Shown: in pieces, positions 26,387 through 40,419 of the stretch
Layout of the letters: each line of letters opens with the position of its first letter
Numbering within the stretch: position 1 is the stretch's first letter
Notes under the pieces: generated by a model
Database searches by the model: none
Told to the model about the DNA's origin: nothing
What the model saw: the letters and a program-made list of their open reading frames with translations, nothing else
NCBI GenBank assembly: GCA_013397845.1
Contig: VZTG01001997.1
Coordinates: forward strand, 830,884-894,883
DNA: 64,000 nt
DNA from: Melanocharis versteri
Taxonomy: Eukaryota > Chordata > Aves > Passeriformes > Melanocharitidae
Direction of reading: 5' to 3'
Position numbers and translations under genes: made by a program

Positions 26387-29367
26387 TTTAGGTTACCAAA
26401 AGCACTGGCAGACAGCTGCTTAATCCCAGATTTGTCATGTCAATTTAAACCCTTCCCCTGGCAGGGATTCAATTCTTTTCATCTCTCCTGGGAGCTTGAA
26501 AAGGTCAGAGAGAGAACATTACCCTTGTGCACACGCAGGCTTGATTGCCTTTCTAGAAAGGCATCTCTGCTGGAGGCTTTGGCTGGCAATCCAGGGATGG
26601 AAAGAGCCAGGTACCCTAACGGGGACAGATGCTGGCTGCTCAGCCGCTGCTGACACCGCACACCCACATCAGGCAGCTGTAATCCTCACTGGGCCTCAGC
26701 ATCTGCCAGGCACACACAGGATGCTGTGGAGCCACCTGGGCTGACAAGGCCACACATAATTCTAAGTGTTTCTGATTGTATTCAGTGCACATGCCTGTGT
26801 AATACAGCCTGAAGGGGGTTTCACCCTGCTGATACCATGGAGATGCTTTCCCTGAGGTGGCAAAAGGAGTTTTGCCCTTGGATTTTGTGGTTTTTTGGTC
26901 TCCCTGTTTCTGTATCTAGTGAAAGAGGTCTATCTCCACCTGAAAGATTAAAGGGGAACAGAAGAGATACCAGATTCACAGCTCCATCCATTCACCTGCA
27001 TGTCCCACAGCATGCACAAATACCCCACACCTTTCCCAGGTCAGATGTACTGCAGAGCAGGACTATCACCATGCACCAAACCATGCTCAGGCACTGCAGA
27101 AACAGCCCCTCTCTTCTACGTATACTGGTGATCTGCACCTTTAAAAACTCAAGGCCTTATTATTACAGTTTCTTCTATACAAAAATGGAGCCATGGGAAT
27201 GGAAAAACTCCAGCTCGGCTGAAACACAAGAGCCATCTACTCAGCGGCAGGGGCTTCAGCAGGCTCCTCATAGAGGGCTCCTTTCTCCCCACTGATCTGT
27301 TGATGCCCAGCTCAGGTTTTTACCCAGTGCTCCATGGGGACAGGGATAGGGACCGTGTCTGCCAATACAACACCCTTCAGACCGTGGAAATTGTAGATTT
27401 ATAAAAGAAGATTTAGCTCATTCCCATTAATTTTTTTTATGCAAAAGGAAAACATGCACACATACATGAGTCTGTATTCACCAAAAGAACTTGTAGCACA
27501 ACCCAGAACAAAAAACCTGCGAGGTTGCTGAACTGCTTGTCTGTGAGGGGTCAGAGAATGGAGGACAAAGGAACATGCACTGGAGCTGGGCTGCAGCCCA
27601 CGGGGAGGTGCTGAGGAGAGGCTGAGCCAGTCCCTGGGAGTGGTACACACAGGTGTTCTGCATCCCCCCACTCCTGACCTCAGAGGGACACCAGGAAATC
27701 TTATTCTCAAAGCTAACACATCACAGAGCAGCCAATGGCAAATGCAGGAGAGCCCATACCTTCCTCAGTTCATTTTACCAAAGGCACTGACTGCATTCTC
27801 CTCCCTCCTCTGATGTTCCAGGGAGCATTTTTGCTCCTTGTCATTTGCAACATCTTCTAGGACCTGCCAAGACTGCCAAAAGTCTTCTCTAAGCGCTTAG
27901 TAAAGGTTTCTACCCAGCACCCATGAGCGTGCCAAAGCCAGCCTTGGCTCATCACCACGCTACCAGAGCACAGAGACTCCTCTCCTCAGCTGCCACTCAC
28001 CAACCACCTTGTGGCTTCTGAACAGTGACTGGAAGGACATTTGGTCCCCAAAACACTTTCCTGTCATGGCTTCCAATCAGTCTAATAAATTTTCATAGGT
28101 AATTATAAAAATTCAACCAGAGGATACTGCCATTTTTTTTCCCATCAGCTGTGTCATACACTTCTGCATTTTGAGGAAGTTTAAAGCAAGAATTAGGAAT
28201 GGATCTACTCTTGTTTTAATCTGAAAGGCTTAGAAAAGTTTAATTTAGTATAAATAAATTTCTGTGACAAACATCCATGATTTCATACTTTCAAAAGCAT
28301 TTTGTTTTGTAACACTTTCTAATAATTCAAAGTACCCCTAAATGCCTAATCAACTATATTATTCCTTACACTGACCCCACATAAACGTGATCACCAAAAC
28401 CAGGGCTAGGCAATTGAAATTTCTTCCAGAAAACCACACGCAACCACGAATAGAGCTAAAAGGGAAGAGATTTATATGACAGCATTTTTATTTTAGATGT
28501 GATACACCTTGGTCTGCTACAGTCTTTCAAGTAATCATGAACATTTTTCTTCATTCTTTTTCTCTGAGGTATTCCTACTCCATGAAATGCACAATACAAT
28601 AAGACAAGGTAGATATTTTTACAAAGTATAAATCCTTCTCTTTTCTCTCCTAAACTGCCAATTCCAGTTGCTAAATAAAATTATGATAAGTTGTGTCATA
28701 GTCTGTATATTAGCACTGGCTGATCAAAAGCAAACTTTGTAAGACAAGCGTCAGTGTAAGCATGTACATTTTAAGAAAGTTTAGACTTTGAACTGAAGGA
28801 ATAAAAATTAGATCTGCAAACTCATCTTGATATTTAGCCATACTTTGAAGGAAGACAATGAGGGAAAAATCTACACTTTAAATAGCTTCTTTGTTGTGCT
28901 TGACATTGAAATTCTGTGGACTTTCATAAAAGAAATATCAAAGCCAGAGAAGCAGCAAACAGAAGAAGCAAGCACCAAACTGCACAATGACTTGTAGAGA
29001 ATACACTGCAGGAACTATCTGCAAATTTTCACTGATGAAGGAAAAAGGAAACACAGTGGAAAACATCACTAAACAATCTCATTTATTGCTTTCAGACAGA
29101 TTTATTTTCAACTAGACTCCTTGCGACCATCCTAAAATTACTTCTCAAAGCCTACAAGCTCTAGAGTTGATGCAGGAAGGATTGGAAAGAACGTTTGGCT
29201 CGCAAAGAAACAAAAGAATCTCTTTGAGTATCTCTGTAATACGTGACTCACAACTGCAAGCTGGCTAGGCTACATGCCAAGCCTCTCTCTTGAAATGGCT
29301 CATTTATTGGCAAAGTTTTGTCCTGAATTTATCTCAATCTCTGTTAACAAAACATACCAAAATAACA

Positions 29368-29391
29368 CCTTCGACTGCACCTTCGACTGCA
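29368..29391. repeat. Perfect 2 x 12-bp tandem duplication
   Basis: The unit CCTTCGACTGCA is repeated twice without mismatch. Likely replication slippage. Confidence 0.9.
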
Positions 29392-30637
29392 ACTGTGCTC
29401 CGCTCCCTCAGTCTAGTAAAGTGACTCTGTTGTTTTTATTTTCAAATCATGGCTATGGTCATTCCTGGACCCAAAACTCCATAATCTTTGTGGACTATCC
29501 TAAGAAAGCTAGCTGAAGATTTTCATTTTTTTTTCTACAAGACTGTAAGAAAATTGCTTGAATGTATTCAAGTATCCAAGAGTGAACTGAGCTTGTGAGG
29601 CTCTGATTTCTATACATTCAAAGATCTAAACATAAGACAGTGATACAAATCCCTATTCAAATGTGCGTTTATAGCTCTCTGCTAAACACAAAGAGCTCCC
29701 AGCAGACAGCATTTTTATTTATGTGTGGGTGTACTCCAGCTTTGCATTTCATTCTCAAAGCAGCACTTAACAATATTTATCCAGCCATTCAAGTCTTTTA
29801 TAACACACATAGTTTTACTTCTAGATACAATATCAACTTTGGAATATCAATACCATAATATCCTTTCTGAAAAACCATAAAGTTTGCACTATCAGATTCA
29901 AGTACATCAAAACAAAGTTCCGCCACTTTGTTTCGGATTTTTATGGAATACTGATACAAATGTGATACTTGCTGACAGGCTTTCAGCTCTATCGTAGGAC
30001 ATGACTGTGAATTCACTGTGTGTGTGGATGCAGCAGCTGCAGCCCGTCTCAGCCCCTATGCAGTGCCGCGGTGACCGGCCGTGCCTCTGCCCGGGGCACG
30101 ACACTGCACCCTTCACCAGGGGCTGGCAGTGGGAAAATCCTGTATTGCAGCCGTGTGGCAGTGGAATGGCATCTACCTTGAGCCCAGTCCTGAGAGCAAC
30201 TGATAATAAAACCTTGTACTTCCCCCCGACACGACCAAAGCAATACAGGAAACCAAGGCTGCAGCTCTAACCCCAAAATGGGGGAGTGTGACGCACAGTG
30301 AGACATCCCGAGAGCAGCAAGTATTTAAGAACATTTTTTCCTGTCCTTCTTTCTCACTGAAGAGCATATCTATGTTCTTGCTTTAGCTCAGATGGGGAAA
30401 GAAGATTCGAATTGAACCTGCTCCCTCATGTTTGTTTCACGTAGCAGTGTCCAAGTACACAAATTGGATAAAACAGCTGGAAGATATCCTCTAGCAGTGC
30501 ATCCACAATACTCCCAACAGCACCAGAGATTCACCACACTGGACAAGTTCAGATGAGTCCAAATAAAATAATGAAAAATGCATAATAAGGACGTCAGGTC
30601 TTCAGCAGCAACTGTTCTGCTCTGCAGCCCTGCTCTT

Positions 30638-30671
30638 ACTGATCTGCACTCCTGACTGATCTGCACGCCTG
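30638..30671. repeat. 2 x 17-bp tandem duplication, 16/17 identical
   Basis: Unit ACTGATCTGCACTCCTG, then the same unit with one T-to-G change. Likely slippage. Confidence 0.85.
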
Positions 30672-32188
30672 CCCAGCGTGGTTTCAAACCACTGGGGCAT
30701 TTTGCTACAGAATGTTTGCCAGGCAGAATATGTATTTCTTATCACATAAACCACCAAGACTAATCCCATTGTGGGATGGACATTTGTTGCATCTTCTGTT
30801 CAGCATCATATGAGTTTCTTGGACAAAGTCCATCATTTAGATGTTGGCTAGTGCACATGCTTATTTTCAAAGGAGCTTTTAATCCACTTATGTTTAAAAG
30901 ATTTATTAGTTTAATTATTGGTTTATTTTCTGGTTTATTCCTACCCTTTGATGTTACTGGTTATTACAAAGCTCCTATAAGGGGCCGTTAATTACTCATG
31001 CCATTCAGAGATCTATCAAACTGTGATTTAAGGCAGCACATACATTGCTGGATGAAGGGGAAATCATAAATTCTTTTTTGCTCATTAAAGAAAACAGAGC
31101 ATTTTGCAAAATGTTTTCATAATGGCGACATAAATATGTCAGCATTGAGACTGTCTGAAGGAACAGAAAGCTGAGGAAAGAAGAGAGGTGAATTTTCAGA
31201 GTGCCACTATCTCAGGGTTATGGAGGAATATTCGTGTAAGAACGTAACAGGATACTTTAGCAGCGGAGTACCACAGAGACTGTGGTCTGGTGTGCAGAAA
31301 GAGCAACACTCAAGGAGCTTTCAAACAGACTTCATATTCTCGCTGCAAGAAGGCAGAGAATGGTGTCTAACCTCCACCCTCAGCAGGAGAATTAGTGCTG
31401 CCCATGGTGTGGAGTTACACCTCTTTCTTGGGAAAGATGGCAGGTAACAAGGCTTGCTCCTCAGGCCTTGCACACTGCAGAAATGCATTGTCTGTGCCAA
31501 GGAGAAGAGCTAAAAACCTTATTGTGCATCCATTTGCATTGCTTTGTAATGCTGAATGGTGCTTGCTAACATACTACTTTTCTGTTGTGAGAAAATCAAT
31601 AGCCTACAATGATTTCCAAACCTCTAAAGGATCTGCTGTCATCATATGCAAAAATTTGGAAATGTTAATTTTTATATCCTTCTAAATGGGTGAAAAGTAG
31701 CAGCTGTAAGCATGTCTAGATTTAAAATAGTAGTTACAAGTCTGCCTATGAGTTTAGTAAAAAGGCATTAGATCTCATTGGAAGACCTGATAGAAAGGTT
31801 TTTTATAATATGATAATGAAATGCAGACTGACACTGAAAAGTTGAGAGCCAAGTGACAGGCTCCCAAATGAAAGAGGTCAAATTTTAGGAAGCTGACTAA
31901 ATGTGAAAGACTGAAAACAGTAGGTGTTGCTCTCTAAAGCAGACTCCTAATATTTAGAAACCAAAATGCAAACTTAAATTTAGTCCAGATGTTAACGATA
32001 AAAAGCATTAAAATGATCAGCCCATCAAATTAAAATTCCAAATCTATTCCAAAGTATATGTGCCTTCACAAATCCAGTGCAAATATAGCCGTAGCTTTTG
32101 GCAGTTAAACATCGCATGGAGGCCAACTCTAAAAAAATCTCTCACATCCCTTAGAACTGTCCAAAAGAAAGATTGTGCACCTGAATAT

Positions 32189-32224
32189 TACCAGATTATC
32201 TGAGCGTACCAGATTATCCCAGCG
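32189..32224. repeat. 2 x 18-bp tandem duplication, 16/18 identical
   Basis: Unit TACCAGATTATCTGAGCG is followed directly by TACCAGATTATCCCAGCG. Confidence 0.9.
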
Positions 32225-34440
32225 AGTGCTAGCAAAGTTGTTAAGAACTTAGAATAAAATTATTCAGGGTATATCCTCTTCCTGCAATTCCCTCTCATAA
32301 TTTGAAGGTGCTCTCATGTTCTCCCTGGCACAAACCCCCCGAGGACCATACTGAGAGCAACTCTCCTGGGTCCAGGCTACTTTAGATTTTGTAAGGTTAA
32401 AGCCAGTGCTTCACAACTTCCCAGCTTAAGGAACCAGCCAGACCGATTAATGAAGCTCCTGGTGGGGCTATGTAACGAGAAACTTTGTCAGCTTTGCTCC
32501 TGGATGGACTGAGATGTAGCTTACCTAGACTGAATATACTCTAATATTTCAGTGTGTCCTGAACCAGGTGTGTATTACACACCAAGTTTCACTGAAATCA
32601 TGTGAATCCTACAGTCATTGTAGCACTGAGTCAGCATTTAACCTTTCCTGCTGCTGGTGCGCACAACCACCGGATTCTTACAATTAGAAGACAATGCAAG
32701 AGGAAGAAGTACTTAAATCATCTGCACTGTATTTCTCAAAAAGCTTCTTTCCCATGACACACTATTAGCTCTGACACTGTATCTGGCCCCCAGTTCCACC
32801 CCTGCTGTTTTCCGTGGTGTCAGTGTGTTGACAGCAGGTAGCAGTGTTCCACAGCCCTTTGTACGGGCTGCTGGGATGAAACTGCTTCCGTTTCAGCTGA
32901 CATGCAGAGAGCAGGCTCCAGAGCTCTCAGCTTGTTGGACATCAATTCCTAAATGTCAGCCAATACATACAAACCTAATTCAGAAACAGCCAAGATACTG
33001 CCTCTTACATCCCAACATTGTTTAAGGCCATTAGATATGCCTGCTATTCACTTTGATGGAAACCAAATTGCACCCACTGTCGTGTAGAGCCTGAAGGTCA
33101 TACTTCACTGTTGGAAAAGCACACAATCTGTATTTTAAAAGCTCCACGGTATTATTTCTTTTTGGGCTACAAAACACGTGTAGATTTTCACATGATCCTT
33201 TTTTTTGCATGCCAGGAAAGCCCCACCTCTCCTGTGGCCTAAAGCAATGCCTCTGTCTTTCCCTGTCAGTGCTGTGACTGTGACATATGGTGGCTATATG
33301 AAAAGTCCCCAGCAAACACCTCTTCATGCTGTCTTCCTTGCTTTTGATGCAAATTGCTAGAAAAGGTAGTTCACTTCAGGTCATTCTGACCTTGGAAGTC
33401 AGGGGCTTTGTACAAATGTAGTCACTCTTCCTTCTTGATACAAACCTACTGGTTTGATTATCCTGCTGTGATCTTATTTCTCACTCTACATTGGTGTTTT
33501 GTCTCTGGATCAGGGTATTCACTTTGTCCAAACCAATTGGAAAAAAAAAATTTAACGTATTTTTATCAATCCGTGTTGGTAAAGAATGAACATTAAAACT
33601 GAGTGTAGCTTGGGTGGATTACATGGGCAGGAAGGGTTGTTAGGAAGCTCTGTTTGGCAGGGATTGCACATTTCAAGAAATGTCTGAAGCTCTGAAAGTC
33701 GGGTGGGTTTGTCTCTCCCTTAACCTGTCCTTTCTCCATCACCCCATGGGGATGAGATCCTACAGATACACCACCAAGTATTGTCCTCACCCACAAATGT
33801 GTCATCATTCCTCACGCCCTGAGCTATTTCTCCTGTTATTGCTATTCCAGTGCCTCCTGGGGCTGTCTCTGCACGAAGCTGGGCCTCCACCCCCTTGAGG
33901 TGAAATTATGTTAAAGGTGGGTTGCAGTCAGAAATCTTCCTGTTTCTGGATATAGACCCAAATGTGACACGTTAAACTAGATCACTAATAAAGCCTTAAA
34001 AAGATGGCATCTGCCAAACAGAAGACTGCAAATATCTGGCTGATTTAAGTGTCTATGGGAAAATGCATATTCTAAAACAGATTATTCTAAACTTACCTTT
34101 TTCTAAAAAAAAAAGTATATAAATATTAATAATTTTTTATAACAGCTCTCTTAAATGTGAATACATATATTCTTTGATGGGTAATAAAAATATTATTTCA
34201 TGGCATTCTCCTAATTTTGGATTTGAGGTCCAAAAAAATTTTGGTCATGAGAGGTTTTAAAGCAGAGAATGACTTAAATATTATAGTATTTTTATCTTGA
34301 CACACGTACTACATATATTCTGCCCTATATTTTTCTCTGTAAGTAAATACCTGGGTTTGTGTATCTGTAAGAAATACTTTAGCCTCCGAATTAGGTACAG
34401 ATTTTAAATATAGAAATAAGGCCAAAAGTACCTCATCAGA

Positions 34441-34780
34441 TTAAAACATTTTCAGAACTCTTCCCTAATTGAATGCCAATTAGGAGGAATTTGCCTGCAA
34501 TAATGCCCTAGCTGAATCAACAAACATCATTAACTACAAACAATTTCCAAATCTGTTCCATTTTCCCAGACCCAGTATATTCTTTCAGCTGAACTGAGTG
34601 ATTTTCCCTGATCACAATGGATTAACATAAGCATAGGTTTAGACTACATCATTTAACAAACAGTTTATTAAAGATGTATCTCTTGTTCTGCTGTGGCAAT
34701 GGAAACCATTACCAACTGCCTGTGTTAATTTTGCAACAGATCACAGTGGAGATCTGTACAACCCATTAATGTAACAGGGG
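34441..34780. promoter_or_regulatory. Possible conserved non-coding / enhancer-like stretch
   Basis: It contains a perfect inverted repeat of homeodomain cores, CCTAATTG (34464-34471) and CAATTAGG (34477-34484), separated by 5 bp. Downstream lie AACAAACA-type forkhead-like matches and a CACAATGG SOX-like match. Motif clustering of this kind is common in vertebrate developmental enhancers, but short AT-rich motifs also arise by chance. Only cross-species alignment would settle it. Confidence 0.2.
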
Positions 34781-37700
34781 TTTTCCATTCCACTCCTCTT
34801 TCCATTCTACAAATCTGTAAAAACATATCACTTCTTATTAAATAAACCATAAAAGAATTTTGATAGCTGCAAGCTACAACTACTCTCGTTTGTTTATTTA
34901 GAATGATGCAGGAAGTAGCACTAAAGATTAGTCACAGTAACGTTGATGATAACACGTGAAGAAAAGGCATGTATTTGGTCTACAACCACAGATGGCTAAA
35001 TGCATTTGTGAAAGCTGCCAAGCACAATGAAACAAAGATGTGGTGGTTGTAACAAGCAAAACACAAAAATGTCAGGAGTTCTTATCAGAAAAATCAGCAT
35101 GTGTGAAGTCAAATTCACATGACAAGGTGAGGGCCCAGGAGCAGCTACAAAGCACAAGCAGTTGTGCTGTCCAGCCCCGCAGAAACACAGGCATATGAAG
35201 CAAACAAATTCCATCAGCTGTGCTTGTTGTCTTCCGCTTAAATCACCCACCCACTGAACGCTGCTGCAAAGATCCTATTTACGGGTTCAGTGCCTGCTTT
35301 CAGACTCTACCTTCTGCAGATCATGTTATGTCATCTAAAAGACACCAAAAAATGTACAAAAGGAGTTTTCTGTGCCAGCGTTACTCGAGCTGCTGACCCC
35401 ACGTGCATCGGAAAGAAGCAGGTGTTAGCTCACAGTCTCAGATTTACCCTTAACTCCATGTGCATTGCTGAATTTTCCCTTCACAGGTGGTTAGTAGCCC
35501 TTTTGAAGAGAATGACTCCTTTCTCCTCTTCTAATATTATACCCACAGAAAATTGCTTAAAAAAATAATTGGTGTACATTTAATAGTGTAATGTGATAGT
35601 TCAGTGGCTGAAAAATTAGTCACAGTCATCTGCAAACCAACACGGTGGAGAAACATAGCTGTTGGGGCTCCAGAGGAGAAGAGTGGCGAGGGGCAGGATG
35701 ATAACCAGTAGATACATCAGAGCTAGCTGCAAACCAGAATGAAAAGATCAGGTCTTGATACTTATGGTTCCTCTAGAAGTAATCAGAAAAATGAATTATT
35801 CAGGGTAGCCTTGGGAAAACCACTGTCAGGGTAAAAGGAGGCACACACTGCGGTGCTGTCTGATGACAATGTCTAACACCAGATGCATTAGGACCAAATA
35901 TGGTATAATTTGTTAATTAGACTTTGGCCAAAGGGATGATTGCACCGGTAACTTTAGCTCACAATGAACGGAATACTGACAACAAAAACAACCCTTGCTT
36001 TAAACCACCAGGAAGTCCAAGCCATAGCAAGGAAAAGAAACAGCCAATCTCTTGAAATCATTATACTGTAGTTCCGTGTGAGGCACTGACCCTTGGTCAA
36101 TATGGAAGTTTGGTACAGGCATATAGGGCAAACCAAAAACTAGATGGGTTTGATAAACAGAAAATGCAGGAAAAGCCACATATTGCACTGCTGAAAAGCT
36201 CTTACTGGGAACAGAGGACCGGCAGCATCGAATAGCTTTTGAAACATTTCTAACAGGACCCGAGTAAAAGGCTTCGGTTTTTTCATCAATGCCTCCAAAA
36301 CAGCTGCAGTAGTTTGTGTTTATCTTAAAGAGCAACATCAACATATCTGACTGAATTCTTACACCATGCTCCCAGATCTGTCACTAACAATTGTGAAAAA
36401 TGCCAGTAAAATCTATGTGGTGAGTTCATTAGCTCCAAGGCACTCTGGAAATGTGAAATCCAGTACAAATACTGAATGTGAGTCAGTCAAAATCCTGGAA
36501 AGGGACCACGAGGAGGCAAGAATAAAATTTCTAATGAAATGAAAGCCCTACAGATGCTAAGAAAGAAGAAACATGACTGATGTCCCAGGAGACAGCTAAG
36601 TGCTCTTCCAGCTTGTGAGATGAGAAGCTGGGGAAGGTACACTCCGAGGGAGTTTTCTTCCGGCCAGTAAAGGCCCCTAAAGCCTTTTTAGAACAGCCAG
36701 AGTAGAACCTTCCCTAAGAAGCCTTGCACACAAAAGGCCCACCCACTCATGGGCAAAAAAGGGGCAGAATGAAGCAATATTTTTCTTTTACTTTCACAAA
36801 CAAAATTAGTTTTTCACAGGCCAAAAAATCTATGATGAGGAGCTAATGTAAGAAACCCAAGAAGTCCAGCACAAGTCAAAAAGAGATGCTGGCTGCTGGA
36901 GGCTTGCTGGGAAAGGATCAAGGATGTGTTCTCTCTCTGGCTTAATGGCTTCAAGCTGCTTCAGCTGATGTGCACGTGCCTCTCAACAGAGCACCAAGGG
37001 CGTATCTTAAAAGTGTCTGACAAGCAGCGGAACGAGTGAAACCCATGGAGACCACAGCAGAAGACAATCCTGCCAGCACCCCAGAGCAGCGATCCTGAGG
37101 GCTGCAGAGACTCGTGATTTTACAGTGGAAGTCATCAAACAGGAAGCCTGCAAGACTTTGTCAGGCACGAAATTGTGCCAGGGGACTCCAGCATGCACAG
37201 AGGCTTCTGTTCTGCATATTGAAGACAGAAGGAAAATAAAACCTGCAAGAAGCATGAGACAAGACTTCTTTCACCTTCAAAGAGGAATGGGTTTCTTTTA
37301 ACTCCTGGTGCTAGGCATTGAAACAACAGGTAAAACTGCAACCACAGGAACTTCTGAGAAATGATGCCTGCAGGCGACTCCCTCAGAACTGTCATCCTCC
37401 CCTATCCCCAGAGCCCACAGAAAAGAGGAATCTTTCAGCATGAGATAAGAGTCAGCAAATTAAAGCTCTCATGGACCAAAGGAAAATAAAGCAAACTCTA
37501 CCATGGGACTCACATTAAGCCTTTTTTCTCTCTTGTTATCAGAGGAACTATCTTGAAAACCTATAGTGATCATAATTGTTATGCTACCATGTAGAAAGGA
37601 AAGCTTTTGTAGTGAAATCTTAGCCCAAGCCACTTAGTGATTAGCAGCTCAAAAGTGACACTTTCAACTCCATCCAGATCTTCAGCAGCATCACTGCAGT

Positions 37701-39235
37701 GTGCCCTGTTAAGTGTCCCAGCCCATCATTCAAGACCACTAATTTCAGATTGTTCCCTCAAAAAGGCACACTAAAGTCTAGGAACAGACCTGCTGTGGGG
37801 CTAGTGGGATGGAAATCCTCATGTTTGCAATCATTGCCTGTCTACTGCAGCACACGGACTCCCACATCCCCAATACTGGCCTGTGGCCACTCTCTCCATG
37901 CAGGCCAGGGCTGGATCTTTCCCTGTACTGGCCAAACCTCAGGAGGATGAAGGCATATACAGCAATCACCAGAGCCACACCTAACAAAAGCAAGAAAATA
38001 ATTCAAAGACCTATTTAAATAAAAAATTATGCATGACCTCACTATGAAGTGGCCTTTAGGTATATGAAAGACAATGATTGTAATATGAAATCGAGTAAGC
38101 AATATTGATTTACATATCAGTTCACTTTTTATAATTTAATTTTAATTTCTTAAATTAGTTGCATCCTCTCTGTTGTAACAGCTCCAATAAACAATTAATT
38201 GTTATCAGACATTTATTATTGTTAATCATGAACCCTGAGCACTGGGACTCAAAGATTCACTTTCAGTTGCCTATTTCAGCTGACACTGCACCACGTTCTC
38301 TAGGGTAGCTCAACATTCTGTACTATACTCTTTAGTATCCCAATGGATTTTAATTGCAATAATTTAACCTACCCACTCAAGCCAGAAACAGGTGTGAAAT
38401 AATTTTTCTGATCAAAGTAAAAAAAAAAGTTTATTTTGCTATAATTCTGCTTTTTTCTATGTTGCTAGAAGAATATGGATTATCTTTATTTTCACATCTG
38501 GAATTTACTGTAATAGAAAATACTAGTGAAGTGTTTTCCTTGCTGCCAAAGAAAGCATCATACAATTAGTGCTGCAATTGTCGCCAATTTTAGGACCACG
38601 CAGACGTGAGAGAGGAGGTGAAGATAAGAGAGTGTGTTTTCAGACTACGCCGGAGAAAACAAGAGTGATCATCATATAAATGAGTGTATTTTTCTCAGTT
38701 GTCAGAGCTACAAGTAACCACGTGCTAACAAATGGAAAATAACACATTCATTGCAGTCAGTCTAAAATAATCCCAGCATGAAGAATGCCAGCAGCAGCCC
38801 TGCCAAGCCATGCAGTGTCTCACCGTGACCATGCAGACTCCACTGGTCACAAGTGCAGAGGAGCCCGGGATTGCATGTAAATGATGGTAAGGCTGCCAGC
38901 ATTGCTGTACCTGGCAATCACAGTTTGTACTGCAAAACAGCAGAATATCACACCTGCACATCGACGGCTGTTCATTTGAATGTTTGAAAGCTTACGGAGC
39001 TAAATCATTACACTGCTGGAAAAATGGTGCATGTCTTAAGTCCTGACATATGGAATAGCTTTCTCACTGTCTGCCTCTCTCAAATTCAGAGTAATTTGAA
39101 AATTATCCATCTCCTCTTGATCTTTAATATACTCATTTGTCCCATGATCTCATCACACTTGTATATGTTGATTGAGGAAACTCAGTGGTATGAATTAAAT
39201 AGTAATTGCTCACAGAACAGAAATTGCTAGAGAAA

Positions 39236-39259
39236 GTTGAAATGCACGTTGAAATGCAC
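39236..39259. repeat. Perfect 2 x 12-bp tandem duplication
   Basis: The unit GTTGAAATGCAC is repeated twice without mismatch. Confidence 0.9.
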
Positions 39260-39779
39260 GGATCTATATCCCAGGAGTGTATTACTAGAAACATCTTCGT
39301 TATGTTCATGGCTTAACTGTGTCTTACACTTTCCCAATTAATAAGATTTCATAACCCCTGAGGTTTATGTGCAAGTAGAAATTGTCAGTGAGTTTTGAAT
39401 CCTGGATACTCAAGAAAAGTAACTACTTTGGCTAATAAATCCCTCAAGTAACAATTAGTGTTATCAATGTAACATACATAGTTTATGATTCCAGTAAAAT
39501 TGCCAAATGTCTCCTTTTATATATTCAGACAGCCACAGTCATAAGGTTTAATTCCTAGGAACACAGAAATTTGCTCTGCCTACTGAACACGCAGCCAAGA
39601 GGGTTTTTTGCCAATAAAAGCTGCGTCCCTCACAGGATTGACCAGTGCTCCTTGCTACTGCACCAACAGTGCAACAAGGCTGTCACCAAGTCAAACCCCC
39701 AAGACTTCCTCCCAAGCCACTGAAATGAGGAACAGGCTTTTCCAGATGCAGACCCTGGAGATTTTAAAATATACATATT

Positions 39780-39795
39780 AAAAAAAAAAAAAAAA
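39780..39795 (+). repeat. Poly-A run of 16
   Basis: Uninterrupted run of 16 A followed by GGGAGGGG. No retrocopy body is recognised upstream. Confidence 0.9.
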
Positions 39796-40419
39796 GGGAG
39801 GGGAATGAAAGGAAGAGTAGACCTTTTACATCCTTTATTACTTCTCTGTACACCCTGGGCTGGCTTCTCCACACCCCCTGTGTCTGCCACTAATACTGTG
39901 ACCAATACACCCAGTTAGGGAAAGACTGACTGACAAAACTGTTCCTTTTCTTGTCTGAGGACGGTGGGTTTGCACAGAACATAGCAGAAGCCAGCATGCT
40001 TCAGGGGACAGTCGAGATATGGGGTTCTTTTCTGAACTCCTACTATCCACCAGCTAAGAAGAACACTTAAAAAAACCATAAAATGAAAGAACTTAATTTC
40101 AACCTGTTTTGTGTTTATGTCCACACACGATACAAATTTATTCCATCTAACAATTCATTTAGCGGTTGTGTGAAATAAGGTTTTTCCCAGCGCTTTGAAA
40201 ACCTGGAATCTGGAGTTGTTACAGGCTCTATTCTGGCACTGATGAATATTTGACCTTGTGCAAGGTAAAGAGATCTTTTACGTCTACCTGTCTGCAAATC
40301 CAGGTTTTCACATTTTGCCAGAATAGTAACTCAAACACCTCCAGCAGAATCAATAAGGTAGTACTGAGAGTTGAATCACAGGTCTGGGTTTGAAGAAATC
40401 TTTAAACATCTTCTCTGGT

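Larger units (their letters stand above)
26387..34440. other. Non-coding DNA, no gene recognised
   Basis: Contains GC-richer patches (26520-26740, 27560-27700, 30030-30180) with open frames of up to about 150 codons that resemble no family. It also holds three short tandem duplications (listed separately) and an AT-rich stretch at 30895-31150 that has the look of a conserved non-coding element. No RNA gene or interspersed repeat is recognised. Confidence 0.65.
34781..40419. other. Non-coding DNA, no gene recognised
   Basis: AT-rich. Holds a 14-bp perfect palindrome AACAATTAATTGTT (38190-38203), a 12-bp tandem duplication at 39236-39259 and a 16-base A run at 39780-39795. Open frames on both strands are short and unrecognised. 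Confidence 0.7.

Noticed and set aside
26264..26653. 129-codon frame beginning in duplication copy 2
   Set aside because: It runs from the duplicated segment into unique DNA with no family resemblance. Copy 1 breaks it at the n.
26837..27295. 152-codon plus-strand frame
   Set aside because: No domain, signal peptide or family resemblance. It lies in a GC-richer patch where stops are rare.
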